Notes: generated by a model from the letters alone, not told the origin. 64,000 bases of DNA from Gallionella capsiferriformans ES-2 (GCF_000145255.1 NC_014394.1:372001-436000), one strand, 5' to 3'. Positions 30,047-41,125 are shown, counted from the stretch's first letter. Numbers and translations: made by a program.

Positions 30047-30451
30047 TTGTTCAACAAGAAGCACAGCAAGCCACAAAGCCGGATTGACACCCTTATCGGG
30101 CTGGGCACAGTCATCGATGGCAACGTCACGTTTAGTGGCGGCATGCGGATCGATGGTCAGGTAAACGGTGATGTGATCGCCATGCCGGGCAAACCCTCGA
30201 CGCTGATTTTAAGCGAGCTGGGTAGCGTGAATGGTGCGGTAAGTGTCACTCATCTTGTGGTCAACGGGGCAATTTGCGGGGACGTCACTGCTACTGAATA
30301 TCTCGAGCTTCATGCCAAGGCGCGGGTCACTGGCAACGTTCATTACAAGACGCTGGAAATTCAGATTGGTGCGATGCTTCAAGGACATCTGGTGCATACC
30401 AATGCCGCCGATCAGGAAAATGTGGTCGCGTTTAAATCGAGTAATGCTTAA
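30047..30451 (+). CDS. Bactofilin family cytoskeletal protein
   Basis: A 134-aa bactofilin. The core repeats IGLGTVIDGNVTFSGGMRIDGQVNGDV, GSVNGAVSVTHLVVNGAICGDVTA and LELHAKARVTGNVHYKTLEIQIGAMLQGHL form the right-handed beta-helix that polymerises without nucleotide. The start is TTG at 30047 with AGGGAGACGCG upstream; no ATG lies before the conserved part. Bactofilins often scaffold cell-wall enzymes, which would suit the M23 peptidases elsewhere in the window. Confidence 0.92.
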   Translation: MFNKKHSKPQSRIDTLIGLGTVIDGNVTFSGGMRIDGQVNGDVIAMPGKPSTLILSELGSVNGAVSVTHLVVNGAICGDVTATEYLELHAKARVTGNVHYKTLEIQIGAMLQGHLVHTNAADQENVVAFKSSNA

Positions 30452-30469
30452 TTAATGTAAGGAAAAATC

Positions 30470-30829
30470 ATGGATGCAACAACTGCTGTAACCGAGTCAC
30501 AAGATTTGCTGGTGTTCACAGACAATGCGGCTGCCAAGGTCAAGCAATTGATCGAAGAAGAAGGCAATAGCGAACTCAAACTTCGTGTATTTGTCAGCGG
30601 TGGCGGATGCTCAGGATTTCAGTACGGCTTTACGTTCGATGAAATCACCAACGAGGATGACACGGTTCTTGATAAGAACGGCGTGCAACTGTTGATCGAT
30701 CCGATGAGCTACCAGTATCTGGTCGGTGCGGAAATTGATTACACGGAAGGACTGGAAGGCTCTCAGTTCGTCATTAAGAACCCGAATGCCACCACCACCT
30801 GCGGTTGCGGTTCTTCATTCTCAGTCTAG
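30470..30829 (+). CDS. erpA: Iron-sulfur cluster insertion protein ErpA
   Basis: A-type Fe-S carrier of 119 aa that delivers clusters to apoproteins. The three ligand cysteines are present: Cys47 in GGGCSGFQ, and Cys111 and Cys113 in TTCGCGSSF. It lies 18 bp after bactofilin with GTAAGGAAAAATC as ribosome binding site, and converges on slyX. Confidence 0.96.
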   Translation: MDATTAVTESQDLLVFTDNAAAKVKQLIEEEGNSELKLRVFVSGGGCSGFQYGFTFDEITNEDDTVLDKNGVQLLIDPMSYQYLVGAEIDYTEGLEGSQFVIKNPNATTTCGCGSSFSV

Positions 30830-30840
30830 TTCGCTGTTGT

Positions 30841-30877
30841 AACTATCCGTCAGAACGAAGCTTGTTGACGGATAGTT
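30841..30877. terminator. Hairpin after erpA (possible terminator without T-run)
   Basis: Perfect 12-bp stem (AACTATCCGTCA at 30841-30852, TGACGGATAGTT at 30866-30877) 11 bp after the erpA stop. No T-run follows on either strand, so it may stop transcription poorly or act as a 3' stabilising structure. The 94 bp from here to slyX show nothing else recognisable. Confidence 0.55.
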
Positions 30878-30971
30878 AATCGCATCGCTTAAACTGAATG
30901 CCCTTGCAGCGATTCCCTCTCGATGGCAGCCGAATTCTTGCGGCCGGCTCGATCTCCATCGCAAGACGGGC

Positions 30972-31178
30972 TTAATAGTGTGGAGGTCTTTCGTTGAGGG
31001 TTTTATTGATATTGCCTGCCTCATTCAGCGATTGTATGTGCCCTGTCAGTGAGGCGCAAATCGCCTCTAGCTGGCTGAGTTTTTGCTGCTGCTGATAGAC
31101 AATTTTATTGAGTTCCTCTACCAGATCTTCCTGATAGGATATTTTTGTTTCGATGTTTACGAAGCGTTCTTCAGTCAT
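30972..31178 (-). CDS. slyX: SlyX family protein
   Basis: A 68-aa coiled-coil protein beginning TEERFVNIETKISYQEDLVEELNKIVYQQQQKL and ending PPHY, the characteristic SlyX ending. Function is unknown in general; the sequence is almost entirely heptad-patterned helix. The start at 31178 was chosen because it gives the family length; a further in-frame ATG upstream would overlap the anmK 3' end. Confidence 0.88.
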   Translation of the reverse strand: MTEERFVNIETKISYQEDLVEELNKIVYQQQQKLSQLEAICASLTGHIQSLNEAGNINKTLNERPPHY

Positions 31179-31222
31179 GAGGTGTCTTTGTGAAATGGGC
31201 GATTGGCCGGTGGGTGAGGCTG

Positions 31223-32335
31223 TTATGCAGGATAGACGGCACCTAGGATGCACGAATGCCTAGCACCAGTCACCAGCGGCAGGTTTGCAGGCAGTCCCTG
31301 TAAATTTTGCTGTGCCAGCCAGGCAAAGGCGATTGCTTCCAGAAAGTCGCTGTCGACACCGAGCTCGTTGGTGGTCTGCACAATGCTGCTGGAGAGTAGC
31401 GTTGCAAGACGGTTTAGCAGCGTCAGGTTGTGCGCACCGCCGCCGCACAGGTAAACGGCCTGAGCGCCCGCGCATTGGGTTTGTATCGCCTCTGCAATGG
31501 TGCGGCAGGTGAGTTCCAACAGGGTTGCCTGTACGTCTTCAGGTGATTCATCCCCGGTAAGTTTGCTTTGCAGCCATTGCATGTTGAACAGGTCGCGTCC
31601 GCTGCTCTTGGGGGGCGGCAGTGCAAAGAACGGTTCCGCCAGCATCAATTGCAGCAGCTCGGGTAGCACTCGTCCGGTTGCAGCCCATGCGCCGTTCGCA
31701 TCATAGGATCTTTTCAGGTGTTGCATGCACCATGCGTCCATCAGCAGATTGCCCGGGCCGCAGTCGAAGCCTGACGTGGTAACGCCGGGCGCGAGATTGG
31801 TCAGGTTGCTGATACCGCCAATATTGACAATCACGCGATGTACGCCGGGCGCGCGCAGCAGTTTGTCGTGGAAAGCGGGAACCAAAGGGGCGCCCTGACC
31901 GCCTGCTGCAATGTCGCGGCTGCGAAAGTCGCTGACAACGGTAATGCTGGTCAATTCAGCCAGCAGCGCAGCATTGCCGATTTGCAGCGTATAGCCGTGT
32001 TCCGGGCAATGCCGGATGGTTTGTCCGTGACAGCCTATGGCGAGAATTTGTTGAGGGGTGTGGCAGGTAAGCGCTAGCAGTGCATTGACGGCTTGGGCAT
32101 ACAGCGTTGCCAGTTGATTTGCGATCAGTTGCGTCTGGTGCAGTTCGTTCTGCGCGGGGAGATGCAAGGCGAGTACGGCTTGTCTCAGCGCATCATCGAA
32201 CGGGAAGAAAAATTTCCCCAGTAGCGTTGGGGCGGGGGGGGCGAAATCGACCAGTACAGCATCGATGCCGTCCAGGCTGGTTCCCGACATCAGCCCGATA
32301 TAAAGCTCGGGCTGACTCAAGTGCTGTGTGCCCAA
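31223..32335 (-). CDS. anmK: Anhydro-N-acetylmuramic acid kinase AnmK
   Basis: Converts 1,6-anhydro-MurNAc to MurNAc-6-phosphate in cell-wall recycling. The 370-aa product starts near YIGLMSGTSLDGIDAVLVDF, the ATPase phosphate motif, with VNIGGISNLTNL and FDCGPGNLLMDAW following. It uses a TTG start immediately after the stop of the mepM-like gene (TAATTG), so the two are coupled. With ampD (45.4 kb) the window holds two recycling enzymes. Confidence 0.95.
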   Translation of the reverse strand: MGTQHLSQPELYIGLMSGTSLDGIDAVLVDFAPPAPTLLGKFFFPFDDALRQAVLALHLPAQNELHQTQLIANQLATLYAQAVNALLALTCHTPQQILAIGCHGQTIRHCPEHGYTLQIGNAALLAELTSITVVSDFRSRDIAAGGQGAPLVPAFHDKLLRAPGVHRVIVNIGGISNLTNLAPGVTTSGFDCGPGNLLMDAWCMQHLKRSYDANGAWAATGRVLPELLQLMLAEPFFALPPPKSSGRDLFNMQWLQSKLTGDESPEDVQATLLELTCRTIAEAIQTQCAGAQAVYLCGGGAHNLTLLNRLATLLSSSIVQTTNELGVDSDFLEAIAFAWLAQQNLQGLPANLPLVTGARHSCILGAVYPA

Positions 32336-33634
32336 TTAATCCAGCTTGGCGAGATTGGTGTTGCGCAACTGGACCAGACTTGCGACAAATTTATCTGCCA
32401 TTGCCTTGAATGCGGTCCGGTTTGCACCCGTGATCGGCAGTGCATTGGGCAGTGCGACGCGCAGCGGGTCGCGTTGCTGATCGTTGATCCTGAATTCATA
32501 GTGCAGGTGAGGGCCGCTGGTCATGCCGGTCATGCCGACATAGGCAATCACATCGCCTTGTCTGACGCGAGCGCCGTTACGCAGGCCCTTGGCGTAGCGA
32601 GACAGATGCCCGTATACCGTGGAATACTGACTCTGGTGCTTCAGAATGACAACGTTGCCATAGCCATTCTGCTGGCCGACAAAAGAGACGATACCATCCG
32701 AGGTGGCTTTTACCGGCGTGCCGATGGGGGCTGCAAAATCTACGCCCTTGTGCGCGCGCCATTTGTTCAGTACCGGATGAAAACGTGCCATGGTAAAGCC
32801 CGAGCTCACGCGTGAAAAAGCAATCGGAGAGCGCAAAAATGCCTTCTTCAGGCTGCGGCCTTCGGGGGTGTAGTAATCGCTGTGGGTTGCATCGCTTTGA
32901 AAGCGTACAGCGCGATAGACATTGCCCTGATTAATGAATTCGGCTGCCTGAATTTGCCCGGCTTTCACCAGTGCGCCGTTACTGTAGGTCATTTCATAGA
33001 CGGCGGTGAAGCGATCGCCGCGTTTCAAATCGTGATGGAAGTCCACATCGCCGCTGAAAATTTCGGTGAGTTGGTTGGCGGCTGATTCCGGCATGCCAGC
33101 GGCATCGGTGGCGGCGTACAGGCTGGTCTTGATCTCACCTGTGCGGACAAACAGACGTTTTTCGAGTTGCGCGGCAACCGTTTTCGAGATGAACGAGTCG
33201 CCTTGCTTTTGGATGATGGATTTTGCGCCCTGTTCGCCCAAGTAGCTCAATGATACGAGTGCACCTGTCGTATCTGTTTCCGCTTGTACTTCGCTGCCAA
33301 CAGATAATTTCCGGAATGCTTTTGCGTCAGCGCTGTTGCGCAGATAATTGCTGGCAACCGGATCCTTAATGTTCAGGCGTTGCATCAGTTCTGCCACCGT
33401 ATCGCCGCGCTGCAGGCGTTCGGTGTGCCAGAAGGTGGCAGGCGTGCTCTCGGTTGGGGCTGCTGCGGGCAGAGCGAGTTGTTCTATGGCAACTTTGTCA
33501 TTATTCAAACCAAGATTGCTGGTCGGCACCAGTCCAAAAGCGGTGACGACACCCAGCAGTGGCATGGTTGATACGGTGATAAACCAGCGCAATTTCTTTT
33601 TGCGTTCTTGGTTAAGCATGTTTTGCGTTAACAT
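32336..33634 (-). CDS. M23 metallopeptidase, MepM-like D,D-endopeptidase
   Basis: A 432-aa envelope peptidase with an N-terminal anchor (about 17-36), an OapA/LysM-type region (RLQRGDTVAELMQRLNI), the middle domain typical of MepM/YebA, and an M23 domain. Zn ligands His295 and Asp299 are in AHKGVDFAAP, with HLH at 376-378. Such enzymes cut cross-links to allow insertion of new glycan strands. Directly upstream of anmK, it suggests a growth/recycling pair. It is divergent from tyrS. Confidence 0.92.
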   Translation of the reverse strand: MLTQNMLNQERKKKLRWFITVSTMPLLGVVTAFGLVPTSNLGLNNDKVAIEQLALPAAAPTESTPATFWHTERLQRGDTVAELMQRLNIKDPVASNYLRNSADAKAFRKLSVGSEVQAETDTTGALVSLSYLGEQGAKSIIQKQGDSFISKTVAAQLEKRLFVRTGEIKTSLYAATDAAGMPESAANQLTEIFSGDVDFHHDLKRGDRFTAVYEMTYSNGALVKAGQIQAAEFINQGNVYRAVRFQSDATHSDYYTPEGRSLKKAFLRSPIAFSRVSSGFTMARFHPVLNKWRAHKGVDFAAPIGTPVKATSDGIVSFVGQQNGYGNVVILKHQSQYSTVYGHLSRYAKGLRNGARVRQGDVIAYVGMTGMTSGPHLHYEFRINDQQRDPLRVALPNALPITGANRTAFKAMADKFVASLVQLRNTNLAKLD

Positions 33635-33736
33635 TCGCGTCTCCGTGAGCGGATTGCCGTTTTATGATGGCAGCATTATCTGATTGAAGCGAACTTTAAC
33701 AGAAACAGGCTATTCCTTAAAGGTTTAACTGATATT

Positions 33737-33765
33737 TTGTGTGAAAATGAACCCGTAGCTACAAT
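33737..33765 (+). promoter_or_regulatory. Candidate sigma-70 promoter of tyrS
   Basis: TTGTGT (33737-33742), a 17-bp spacer and TACAAT (33760-33765). The start would be near 33772, leaving a leader of about 40 nt before the ATG at 33812. Confidence 0.6.
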
Positions 33766-33811
33766 CTGGCGGGAAAATAGGGCGTGCGCTAGCGATTTTA
33801 CTGAATTTAAA

Positions 33812-35020
33812 ATGAAAAATATGAATGACATGACACAGGTATTGGATGTAATAAAACGCGGGGCAGATGAATTGCTGATCGAGGCTGAGCTCAAACAAAA
33901 ACTCGCATTGGGTCGTCCGTTGCGCATTAAGGCGGGTTTCGACCCGACCGCGCCGGATCTTCATCTGGGGCATACCGTATTGCTCAATAAGATGCGTCAG
34001 TTGCAGGATCTGGGGCATCACGCGTTGTTTTTGATTGGCGACTTCACAGGAATGATTGGTGATCCGACCGGAAAAAATGCCACCCGTCCGCCGCTGTCAC
34101 GCGAACAGGTGCTGGAAAATGCGCAGTCGTACCGTGATCAGGTTTTTAAAGTGCTCGACCCTGAAAAGACGGAGATCGTTTTCAATTCGACCTGGATGGA
34201 TAAATTCAGTGCAGTCGACTTGATCCGGCTGGCAGCGACCCATACGGTCGCGCAAATGCTTGAGCGCGATGATTTTGCGAAGCGCTACAAGGGGGGGCAG
34301 CCGATTGCGATTCATGAATTCATCTATCCTCTGGTGCAAGGTTACGATTCGGTCGCGTTGAAGGCGGATTTGGAGTTGGGCGGCACGGATCAGAAATTTA
34401 ACCTGCTGATGGGGCGCGAAATGCAACGTCATTACGGGCAGCCTGCGCAGTGTATCTTGACCATGCCACTGCTCGAAGGTCTGGATGGTGTGAACAAGAT
34501 GTCCAAGTCGCTTGGCAATTACATCGGAATTACCGATGCGCCTCAGGATATGTTTGGCAAGCTGATGTCAATTTCCGATGTGTTGATGTGGCGTTATCTT
34601 GAATTGCTGTCGTTCCGCAGTCTGAGCGAAATTGCAAGCTGGCGTGCCGAAGTTGAAGGCGGACGCAATCCGCGCGACATCAAAGTGTTGCTGGCGCAGG
34701 AAATTGTTGCGCGATTCCACAGTCAGCGGGATGCTGAGGCTGCGCTGGAGGAGTTCGATGCCCGTTTTCGCAAGGGGGTGTTGCCTGATGATATGCCGGA
34801 GATGACCGTGGCGGCTCCCGATGGCGTGATTTCCGTGCCGTTGTTGCTGAGGCAGGCCGGACTGGTAGACGGAACGTCGGAGGCAATGCGCATGATAGTT
34901 CAGGGTGCGGTCAAGCTCGACGGTGAGCGCGTGAACGATAAAGGCGATACGGTAGCGGCCGGTCGTGTGGTGGTGGCTCAAGTCGGTAAGCGTAAATTTG
35001 CACGAATCACGGTGCAATAA
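33812..35020 (+). CDS. tyrS: Tyrosyl-tRNA synthetase
   Basis: Class I aminoacyl-tRNA synthetase, 402 aa from 33812. HIGH-type motif HLGHT sits in [18 protein letters not shown] is exact in [13 protein letters not shown], and a C-terminal S4 RNA-binding domain ([23 protein letters not shown]) is present. Alternative ATGs at 33821 and 33830 are equally compatible, none with a clear Shine-Dalgarno. The open frame upstream of 33812 covers the promoter and was excluded. Confidence 0.95.
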   Translation: MKNMNDMTQVLDVIKRGADELLIEAELKQKLALGRPLRIKAGFDPTAPDLHLGHTVLLNKMRQLQDLGHHALFLIGDFTGMIGDPTGKNATRPPLSREQVLENAQSYRDQVFKVLDPEKTEIVFNSTWMDKFSAVDLIRLAATHTVAQMLERDDFAKRYKGGQPIAIHEFIYPLVQGYDSVALKADLELGGTDQKFNLLMGREMQRHYGQPAQCILTMPLLEGLDGVNKMSKSLGNYIGITDAPQDMFGKLMSISDVLMWRYLELLSFRSLSEIASWRAEVEGGRNPRDIKVLLAQEIVARFHSQRDAEAALEEFDARFRKGVLPDDMPEMTVAAPDGVISVPLLLRQAGLVDGTSEAMRMIVQGAVKLDGERVNDKGDTVAAGRVVVAQVGKRKFARITVQ

Positions 35021-35061
35021 GTTTTAAATTCGCTTTATTTGTGCTCATAGTGAAATATGAG

Positions 35062-35090
35062 TTGTTATGCGAGGATGGTTTTGCTAGAAT
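35062..35090 (+). promoter_or_regulatory. Sigma-70 promoter of rpsU operon
   Basis: TTGTTA (35062-35067), a 17-bp spacer and an extended -10, TGCTAGAAT (TAGAAT at 35085-35090). The following CGCGCCCT discriminator is nearly the same as at rplM. Confidence 0.82.
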
Positions 35091-35126
35091 CGCGCCCTCA
35101 ATTTTTTGGTAGAAGGTAGTTCGTAG

Positions 35127-35339
35127 ATGACAACCGTACGTGTTAAAGAGAATGAGCCGTTTGAAGTCGCAATGCGTCGTTTCAAGCGTTCTGTAGAAAA
35201 AACTGGTCTGTTGACCGATTTGCGTGCACGTGAATTTTACGAGAAGCCAACAGCTGAACGCAAGCGCAAGCTCGCTGCAGCGGTTAAGCGTCATTACAAG
35301 CGTCTGCGCAGCCAGACTCTGCCGCCTAAGCTGTACTAA
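35127..35339 (+). CDS. rpsU: 30S ribosomal protein S21
   Basis: A 70-aa S21 with the family core [24 protein letters not shown] and [14 protein letters not shown] and a basic C-terminus. It starts the macromolecular-synthesis operon rpsU-yqeY-dnaG-rpoD, behind the promoter at 35062-35090. Confidence 0.97.
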   Translation: MTTVRVKENEPFEVAMRRFKRSVEKTGLLTDLRAREFYEKPTAERKRKLAAAVKRHYKRLRSQTLPPKLY

Positions 35340-35360
35340 GTCTTACCCGTTCGCGTGGTA

Positions 35361-35804
35361 ATGAATTTAAAGCAGAAAATTACCGATGACATGAAAGTCG
35401 CGATGCGTGCCAAAGATACGGCACGTCTCTCGGCTATTCGTCTATTGCTCGCCGCGATTAAGCAGCGTGAGGTGGATGAGCGCATCGAGCTGGCCGATGG
35501 AGATATCGTTGCGATCATCGAGAAGATGAACAAGCAGCGCCGTGATTCCATTAGTCAGTATGAGGCGGCATCTCGTCAGGATCTGGCCGATATCGAGAAA
35601 TTCGAAATGGGCGTGCTGGCAGTTTATATGCCGCAACAGTTGGGCGATGCAGAAGTGCTGGCCGCAGTTGTTGAGGCAATTTCGGCTGTTGGTGCTGCGG
35701 GTCCGCAGGATATGGGGAAAGTCATGGGTGTGCTCAAATCTAAATTGGCAGGTATTGCTGATATGGGTCGGGTATCCGCTCTGATTAAGGCTCAGCTCTC
35801 GTAG
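35361..35804 (+). CDS. yqeY: GatB/YqeY domain protein
   Basis: A 147-aa protein of the YqeY family, related to the tRNA-binding tail of GatB amidotransferase. The core is MNLKQKITDDMKVAMRAKDTARLSAIRLLLAAIKQREVDER and the end PQDMGKVMGVLKSKLAGIADMGRVSALIKAQL. The ATG at 35361 is preferred over a GTG two codons upstream. It is commonly found between rpsU and dnaG; the function is not settled. Confidence 0.93.
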   Translation: MNLKQKITDDMKVAMRAKDTARLSAIRLLLAAIKQREVDERIELADGDIVAIIEKMNKQRRDSISQYEAASRQDLADIEKFEMGVLAVYMPQQLGDAEVLAAVVEAISAVGAAGPQDMGKVMGVLKSKLAGIADMGRVSALIKAQLS

Positions 35805-35831
35805 TAGTTTGAACGTAGCAGGTTTTCAATG

Positions 35832-35852
35832 AGCGTCTTCAGGGCGCTTTTT
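35832..35852 (+). terminator. Probable intrinsic terminator/attenuator between yqeY and dnaG
   Basis: A 6-bp stem AGCGTC/GGCGCT (one G-T pair), 5-base loop and TTTTT (35848-35852). A partial terminator here would keep S21 made in excess over primase, as known for the E. coli rpsU-dnaG junction. Confidence 0.6.
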
Positions 35853-35877
35853 GTCATGATGAAAAGGGCGTTCCGGC

Positions 35878-37635
35878 ATGATTCCAAAAAGTTTCATTCA
35901 GGACCTGCTCAATCGTCTGGATATCGTCGATGTCATAGAGCGCTATGTGCCGCTTAAAAAAGCCGGTGGCAATTATGTCGCCTGCTGCCCGTTCCATAAC
36001 GAAAAATCTCCCTCCTTTACGGTCAGTCAGTCCAAGCAGTTTTATCACTGTTTTGGCTGCGGCGTGCATGGCACGGCGGTGGGGTTCGTCATGGAGCATC
36101 TGGGCTTGGGGTTTGTCGAGGCCATCGAAGATCTGGCGCAAAGCGTCGGGATGCAAGTGCCGTATGAGCAGCAGGCGTCAGGCGAGTCCTTTAAAAAGGT
36201 GGCGCCCGATTTATACGAGGTAATGCAAGTCGCTACCCGTTACTACCGCGAGCAGCTCAAGTTATCCACGCGGGCGATCGATTATCTGAAAAATCGCGGC
36301 CTGAGCGGGGAGATTGCAGCAAGATTCGGCATTGGATTTGCGCCGGAGGGTTGGCAGAATCTGAGTGCTGCTTTTCCGGATTATCAGAGCGCTACGCTGG
36401 TTGAGACCGGACTTGTGATCACGGGGGATGGCGATAAGCGCTACGACCGGTTTCGCGACCGTGTCATGTTTCCGATTGTCAATGTGCGTTCGCAGGTGAT
36501 CGGATTCGGCGGGCGTGTGTTGGATAAGGGTGAGCCTAAGTATCTGAATTCGCCCGAAACGCCTTTGTTTGAAAAAGGGCGCGAGCTGTACGGCTTGTAT
36601 CAGGCGCAAAAAGCGATACGCGCTCACGGGCGCGTGCTGGTCGTCGAAGGGTATATGGATGTGGTGGCGCTGGCGCAGCACGGTGTCGATTATGCGGTCG
36701 CAACGCTGGGTACGGCGACGACGCCGTATCATATTCAGAAATTGTTGCGACTGGCGGATCAGATTGTATTTTGTTTTGACGGCGACAAGGCTGGGCGCAA
36801 GGCCGCTTGGCGTGCGCTGGAAAATGCGCTGCCCCATTTGCAGGATGGCAAGCTGCTGAGTTTTCTGTTTTTGCCGGCAGAGCATGATCCTGACAGTTTT
36901 ATTCGTGAGTTCGGGCAGGCCGAGTTTGAGCAGCGCATTGCCGAGGCGATGCCACTGTCCGGTTATTTGCTCCGCGAGTTGACGTCGGAGTTGGATTTGC
37001 AGACGCAGGAGGGTCGTAATCAATTGCTGCATCGGGCCAAGCCGCTGCTGTCGGTGATTGTGTCTCCGGTCACGTCGTTGTTGCTTCGGAAGGAGGTGGC
37101 GGCGTTATCGGGTGTTAGTCAGGCTGAGCTGGAGGCGTTGTATGAAATCAAGCCGATAGCCCATGCGCCGCGCCCCTCCTTGAAAAAAGCTGCGCGCACC
37201 CCATTTCCGGTACAGCGTTTGATGTTGCAATGCCTGATCGCGCAACCCGGCTTGGGCGTGGATATGCCGGCCGATTGGCATGGTGAGGGGGCGGATGCCG
37301 AGGCGATTGTGGCGGTGCTGTCGGCGTTGCGCGAGGCGGATTATAAAATCAGCAGTCCGGCGCTGATGCAGATGTTTGAAGGGACCAGTTATGCCAGAGC
37401 GCTGGCTCAGGCGGAAGCGGAAATGCTGGCATGGGGGGATTCCTTCGATGTTGCCGCTGAGTTTGCGGGGTTGGTTGGCAAGCTGGAAGAGGGGCAGCGT
37501 CGCGATCAGTTTCAGGCGTTGCAAAGCAAATTGTCGCAAGGGGGTTTGTCCGGACTAAGTGTTGACGAGCGTGAGCAGTATTTGCGATTGCTGCAGCGCG
37601 GCAATTCCGGTGTGGTAAGCGAGCTAAAGAGTTGA
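35878..37635 (+). CDS. dnaG: DNA primase DnaG
   Basis: Makes RNA primers at the replication fork, 585 aa. The N-terminal CHC2 zinc finger has Cys37, His40, Cys58 and Cys61. The TOPRIM catalytic region includes VVEGYMDVVALAQHG and FCFDGDKAGRKAAWRALE, and a C-terminal DnaB-binding-type domain follows. It lies between yqeY and rpoD as in other proteobacteria. Confidence 0.97.
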   Translation: MIPKSFIQDLLNRLDIVDVIERYVPLKKAGGNYVACCPFHNEKSPSFTVSQSKQFYHCFGCGVHGTAVGFVMEHLGLGFVEAIEDLAQSVGMQVPYEQQASGESFKKVAPDLYEVMQVATRYYREQLKLSTRAIDYLKNRGLSGEIAARFGIGFAPEGWQNLSAAFPDYQSATLVETGLVITGDGDKRYDRFRDRVMFPIVNVRSQVIGFGGRVLDKGEPKYLNSPETPLFEKGRELYGLYQAQKAIRAHGRVLVVEGYMDVVALAQHGVDYAVATLGTATTPYHIQKLLRLADQIVFCFDGDKAGRKAAWRALENALPHLQDGKLLSFLFLPAEHDPDSFIREFGQAEFEQRIAEAMPLSGYLLRELTSELDLQTQEGRNQLLHRAKPLLSVIVSPVTSLLLRKEVAALSGVSQAELEALYEIKPIAHAPRPSLKKAARTPFPVQRLMLQCLIAQPGLGVDMPADWHGEGADAEAIVAVLSALREADYKISSPALMQMFEGTSYARALAQAEAEMLAWGDSFDVAAEFAGLVGKLEEGQRRDQFQALQSKLSQGGLSGLSVDEREQYLRLLQRGNSGVVSELKS

Positions 37636-37671
37636 TGTTCGTGAAGGGTGTAAGTGTCCGTGCTTTTCGGG

Positions 37672-37677
37672 TATAAT
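37672..37677 (+). promoter_or_regulatory. -10 box of an internal rpoD promoter
   Basis: A consensus TATAAT lies 54 bp before the rpoD start, followed by the GC-rich discriminator GGCGCGC. No good -35 is visible at 16-18 bp upstream, so it may be weak or factor-dependent. Confidence 0.55.
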
Positions 37678-37730
37678 GGCGCGCTTTTCTGCGGTCCTAA
37701 CGTAGGTCTCACGCAATTGGAAACAAGATT

Positions 37731-39698
<1,968 letters not shown>

Positions 39699-39706
39699 TA
39701 GTTTAC

Positions 39707-39783
39707 GGGTCGTTAGCTCAGTTGGTTAGAGCAGAGGACTCATAATCCTTTGGTCCACGGTTCAAGTCCGTGACGACCCACCA
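39707..39783 (+). tRNA. tRNA with CAU anticodon (probably tRNA-Ile2, lysidine-modified; else elongator Met)
   Basis: A 77-nt cloverleaf including an encoded CCA. The 7-bp acceptor stem is GGGTCGT/ACGACCC with discriminator A. The D arm is AGCTCAGTTGGTTAGAGC, the anticodon loop is CTCATAA, and the T loop is TTCAAGTC. The anticodon CAU reads Met, or Ile AUA after TilS modification. The TTGGTC variable region and TTCAAGTC T loop look more like tRNA-Ile2 than elongator Met, but this is judgement. It lies 8 bp after rpoD and so may be co-transcribed with it. Confidence 0.93.
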
Positions 39784-39786
39784 AAT

Positions 39787-39819
39787 AAATGGCTCAGGCG
39801 TAAAATCCTGGGCCATTTT
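39787..39819 (+). terminator. Intrinsic terminator after rpoD-tRNA
   Basis: A 12-bp stem (AAATGGCTCAGG at 39787-39798, CCTGGGCCATTT at 39807-39818, one G-T pair) ends in TTTT. It should end the rpoD-tRNA transcript. Confidence 0.8.
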
Positions 39820-39859
39820 CATTGATCAGTTAGCCGCGCAGTGAGTGAGGAGGGTGTGC

Positions 39860-41125
39860 ATGTCGTCTCTGAGTCGCAACGATTATCGAACGCTGGTGTT
39901 GTCCGCGCTGGGCGGGGCGCTGGAATTCTACGATTTCATCATCTTCGTCTTCTTCGCCGTGGTCATCGGTCAGTTGTTCTTCCCGCCCGATATGCCCGAC
40001 TGGTTAAGGCAGTTGCAAACCTTTGGTATTTTCGCTGCGGGATATTTGGCGCGTCCATTGGGCGGCATCGTGATGGCGCATTTTGGCGATCTGCTGGGGC
40101 GCAAGCGCATGTTTATGCTGAGTATCCTGCTGATGTCGCTGCCGACCCTGGTCATCGGGCTGCTGCCGACCTATGCGGTGATCGGCATTTGGGCGCCCAT
40201 CTTGTTGCTGACTTTACGCATCATGCAGGGGGCGGCGATCGGCGGCGAAGTGCCGGGTGCCTGGGTGTTTGTTTCGGAACACGTCTCCGAAAAACATGTT
40301 GGATTTGCCTGCGGGACGCTTACGGCAGGATTGACGGGCGGCATACTGCTGGGCTCTTTGGTTGCGACGGCGGTGCATCAAATGTATTCGCCGGCAGAGT
40401 TGCTCAGTGAGGGCTGGCGTGTTCCGTTCATCTTGGGCGGTTTGTTCGGCTTGTTGTCGGTATGGTTGCGCCAGTGGTTGCAGGAAACGCCGGTATTCAA
40501 AGAAATGCAGGCCCGCAAGTTATTGGCTGACGAGTTGCCCTTGAAAACGGTGGTTCGCGCGCATCGCGCCTCGGTGGTGCTGACGATGGCGATGACCTGG
40601 TTGCTATCGGCAGCGATCATCGTGATGATTTTAATGACGCCGATTCTGGTGCAAAAACTGTATGCCATTCCGGCAGCCGCAGCGTTGCAGGCCGGCAGTA
40701 TCGCCACCTTGTTTTTGAGTTTCGGTTGTATCGTGTTTGGCGCATTGTCTGACCGTTTCGGCGCGGGACGTGTGCTGGCGGCCGGTTGCGTGATGTTGGG
40801 TTTTACCGCGATGCTGTTCTATAGCCAGATGGCTGTTGCGCCGCAATACATTAATCCGTTGTATGCGCTATGCGGATTTTTTGTCGGTGTCATCGGCGTG
40901 ATTCCGGCCGCTGCGGTGCGCGCCTTTCCTCCTGTGGTCAGATTCTCGGGTTTGTCGTTTTCCTACAATGTGGCCTACGCGGTGTTCGGCGGGCTCACGC
41001 CGGTGCTTGTGAGTCTGTGCTTGCCGCTTGACCCCATGGCGCCTGCACATTACGTCCTGCTGTTGAGCGGGGCCGGAGTGCTGATCGGGCTGTATCTGAT
41101 ACGCTGCGAAAAAAAAGTGGAGTAA
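39860..41125 (+). CDS. MFS transporter, metabolite:H+ symporter type
   Basis: A 421-aa twelve-helix transporter. The MFS signature after helix 2 reads ARPLGGIVMAHFGDLLGRKRMF, typical of the MHS (ProP/KgtP/citrate) branch. GALEFYDFIIFVFFAVVIGQLFFP and LRIMQGAAIGGEVPGAWVFVSEH fit the same branch. The substrate is likely an organic acid or compatible solute but is not readable from sequence. The ATG at 39860 has GAGGAGGG upstream. It is monocistronic, after the tRNA terminator. Confidence 0.9.
   Translation: MSSLSRNDYRTLVLSALGGALEFYDFIIFVFFAVVIGQLFFPPDMPDWLRQLQTFGIFAAGYLARPLGGIVMAHFGDLLGRKRMFMLSILLMSLPTLVIGLLPTYAVIGIWAPILLLTLRIMQGAAIGGEVPGAWVFVSEHVSEKHVGFACGTLTAGLTGGILLGSLVATAVHQMYSPAELLSEGWRVPFILGGLFGLLSVWLRQWLQETPVFKEMQARKLLADELPLKTVVRAHRASVVLTMAMTWLLSAAIIVMILMTPILVQKLYAIPAAAALQAGSIATLFLSFGCIVFGALSDRFGAGRVLAAGCVMLGFTAMLFYSQMAVAPQYINPLYALCGFFVGVIGVIPAAAVRAFPPVVRFSGLSFSYNVAYAVFGGLTPVLVSLCLPLDPMAPAHYVLLLSGAGVLIGLYLIRCEKKVE

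Noticed and set aside
39707-39783. tRNA as attachment site of a genomic island
   Set aside because: No integrase, no repeated tRNA 3' end and no foreign genes nearby; the accessory block is 10 kb away.
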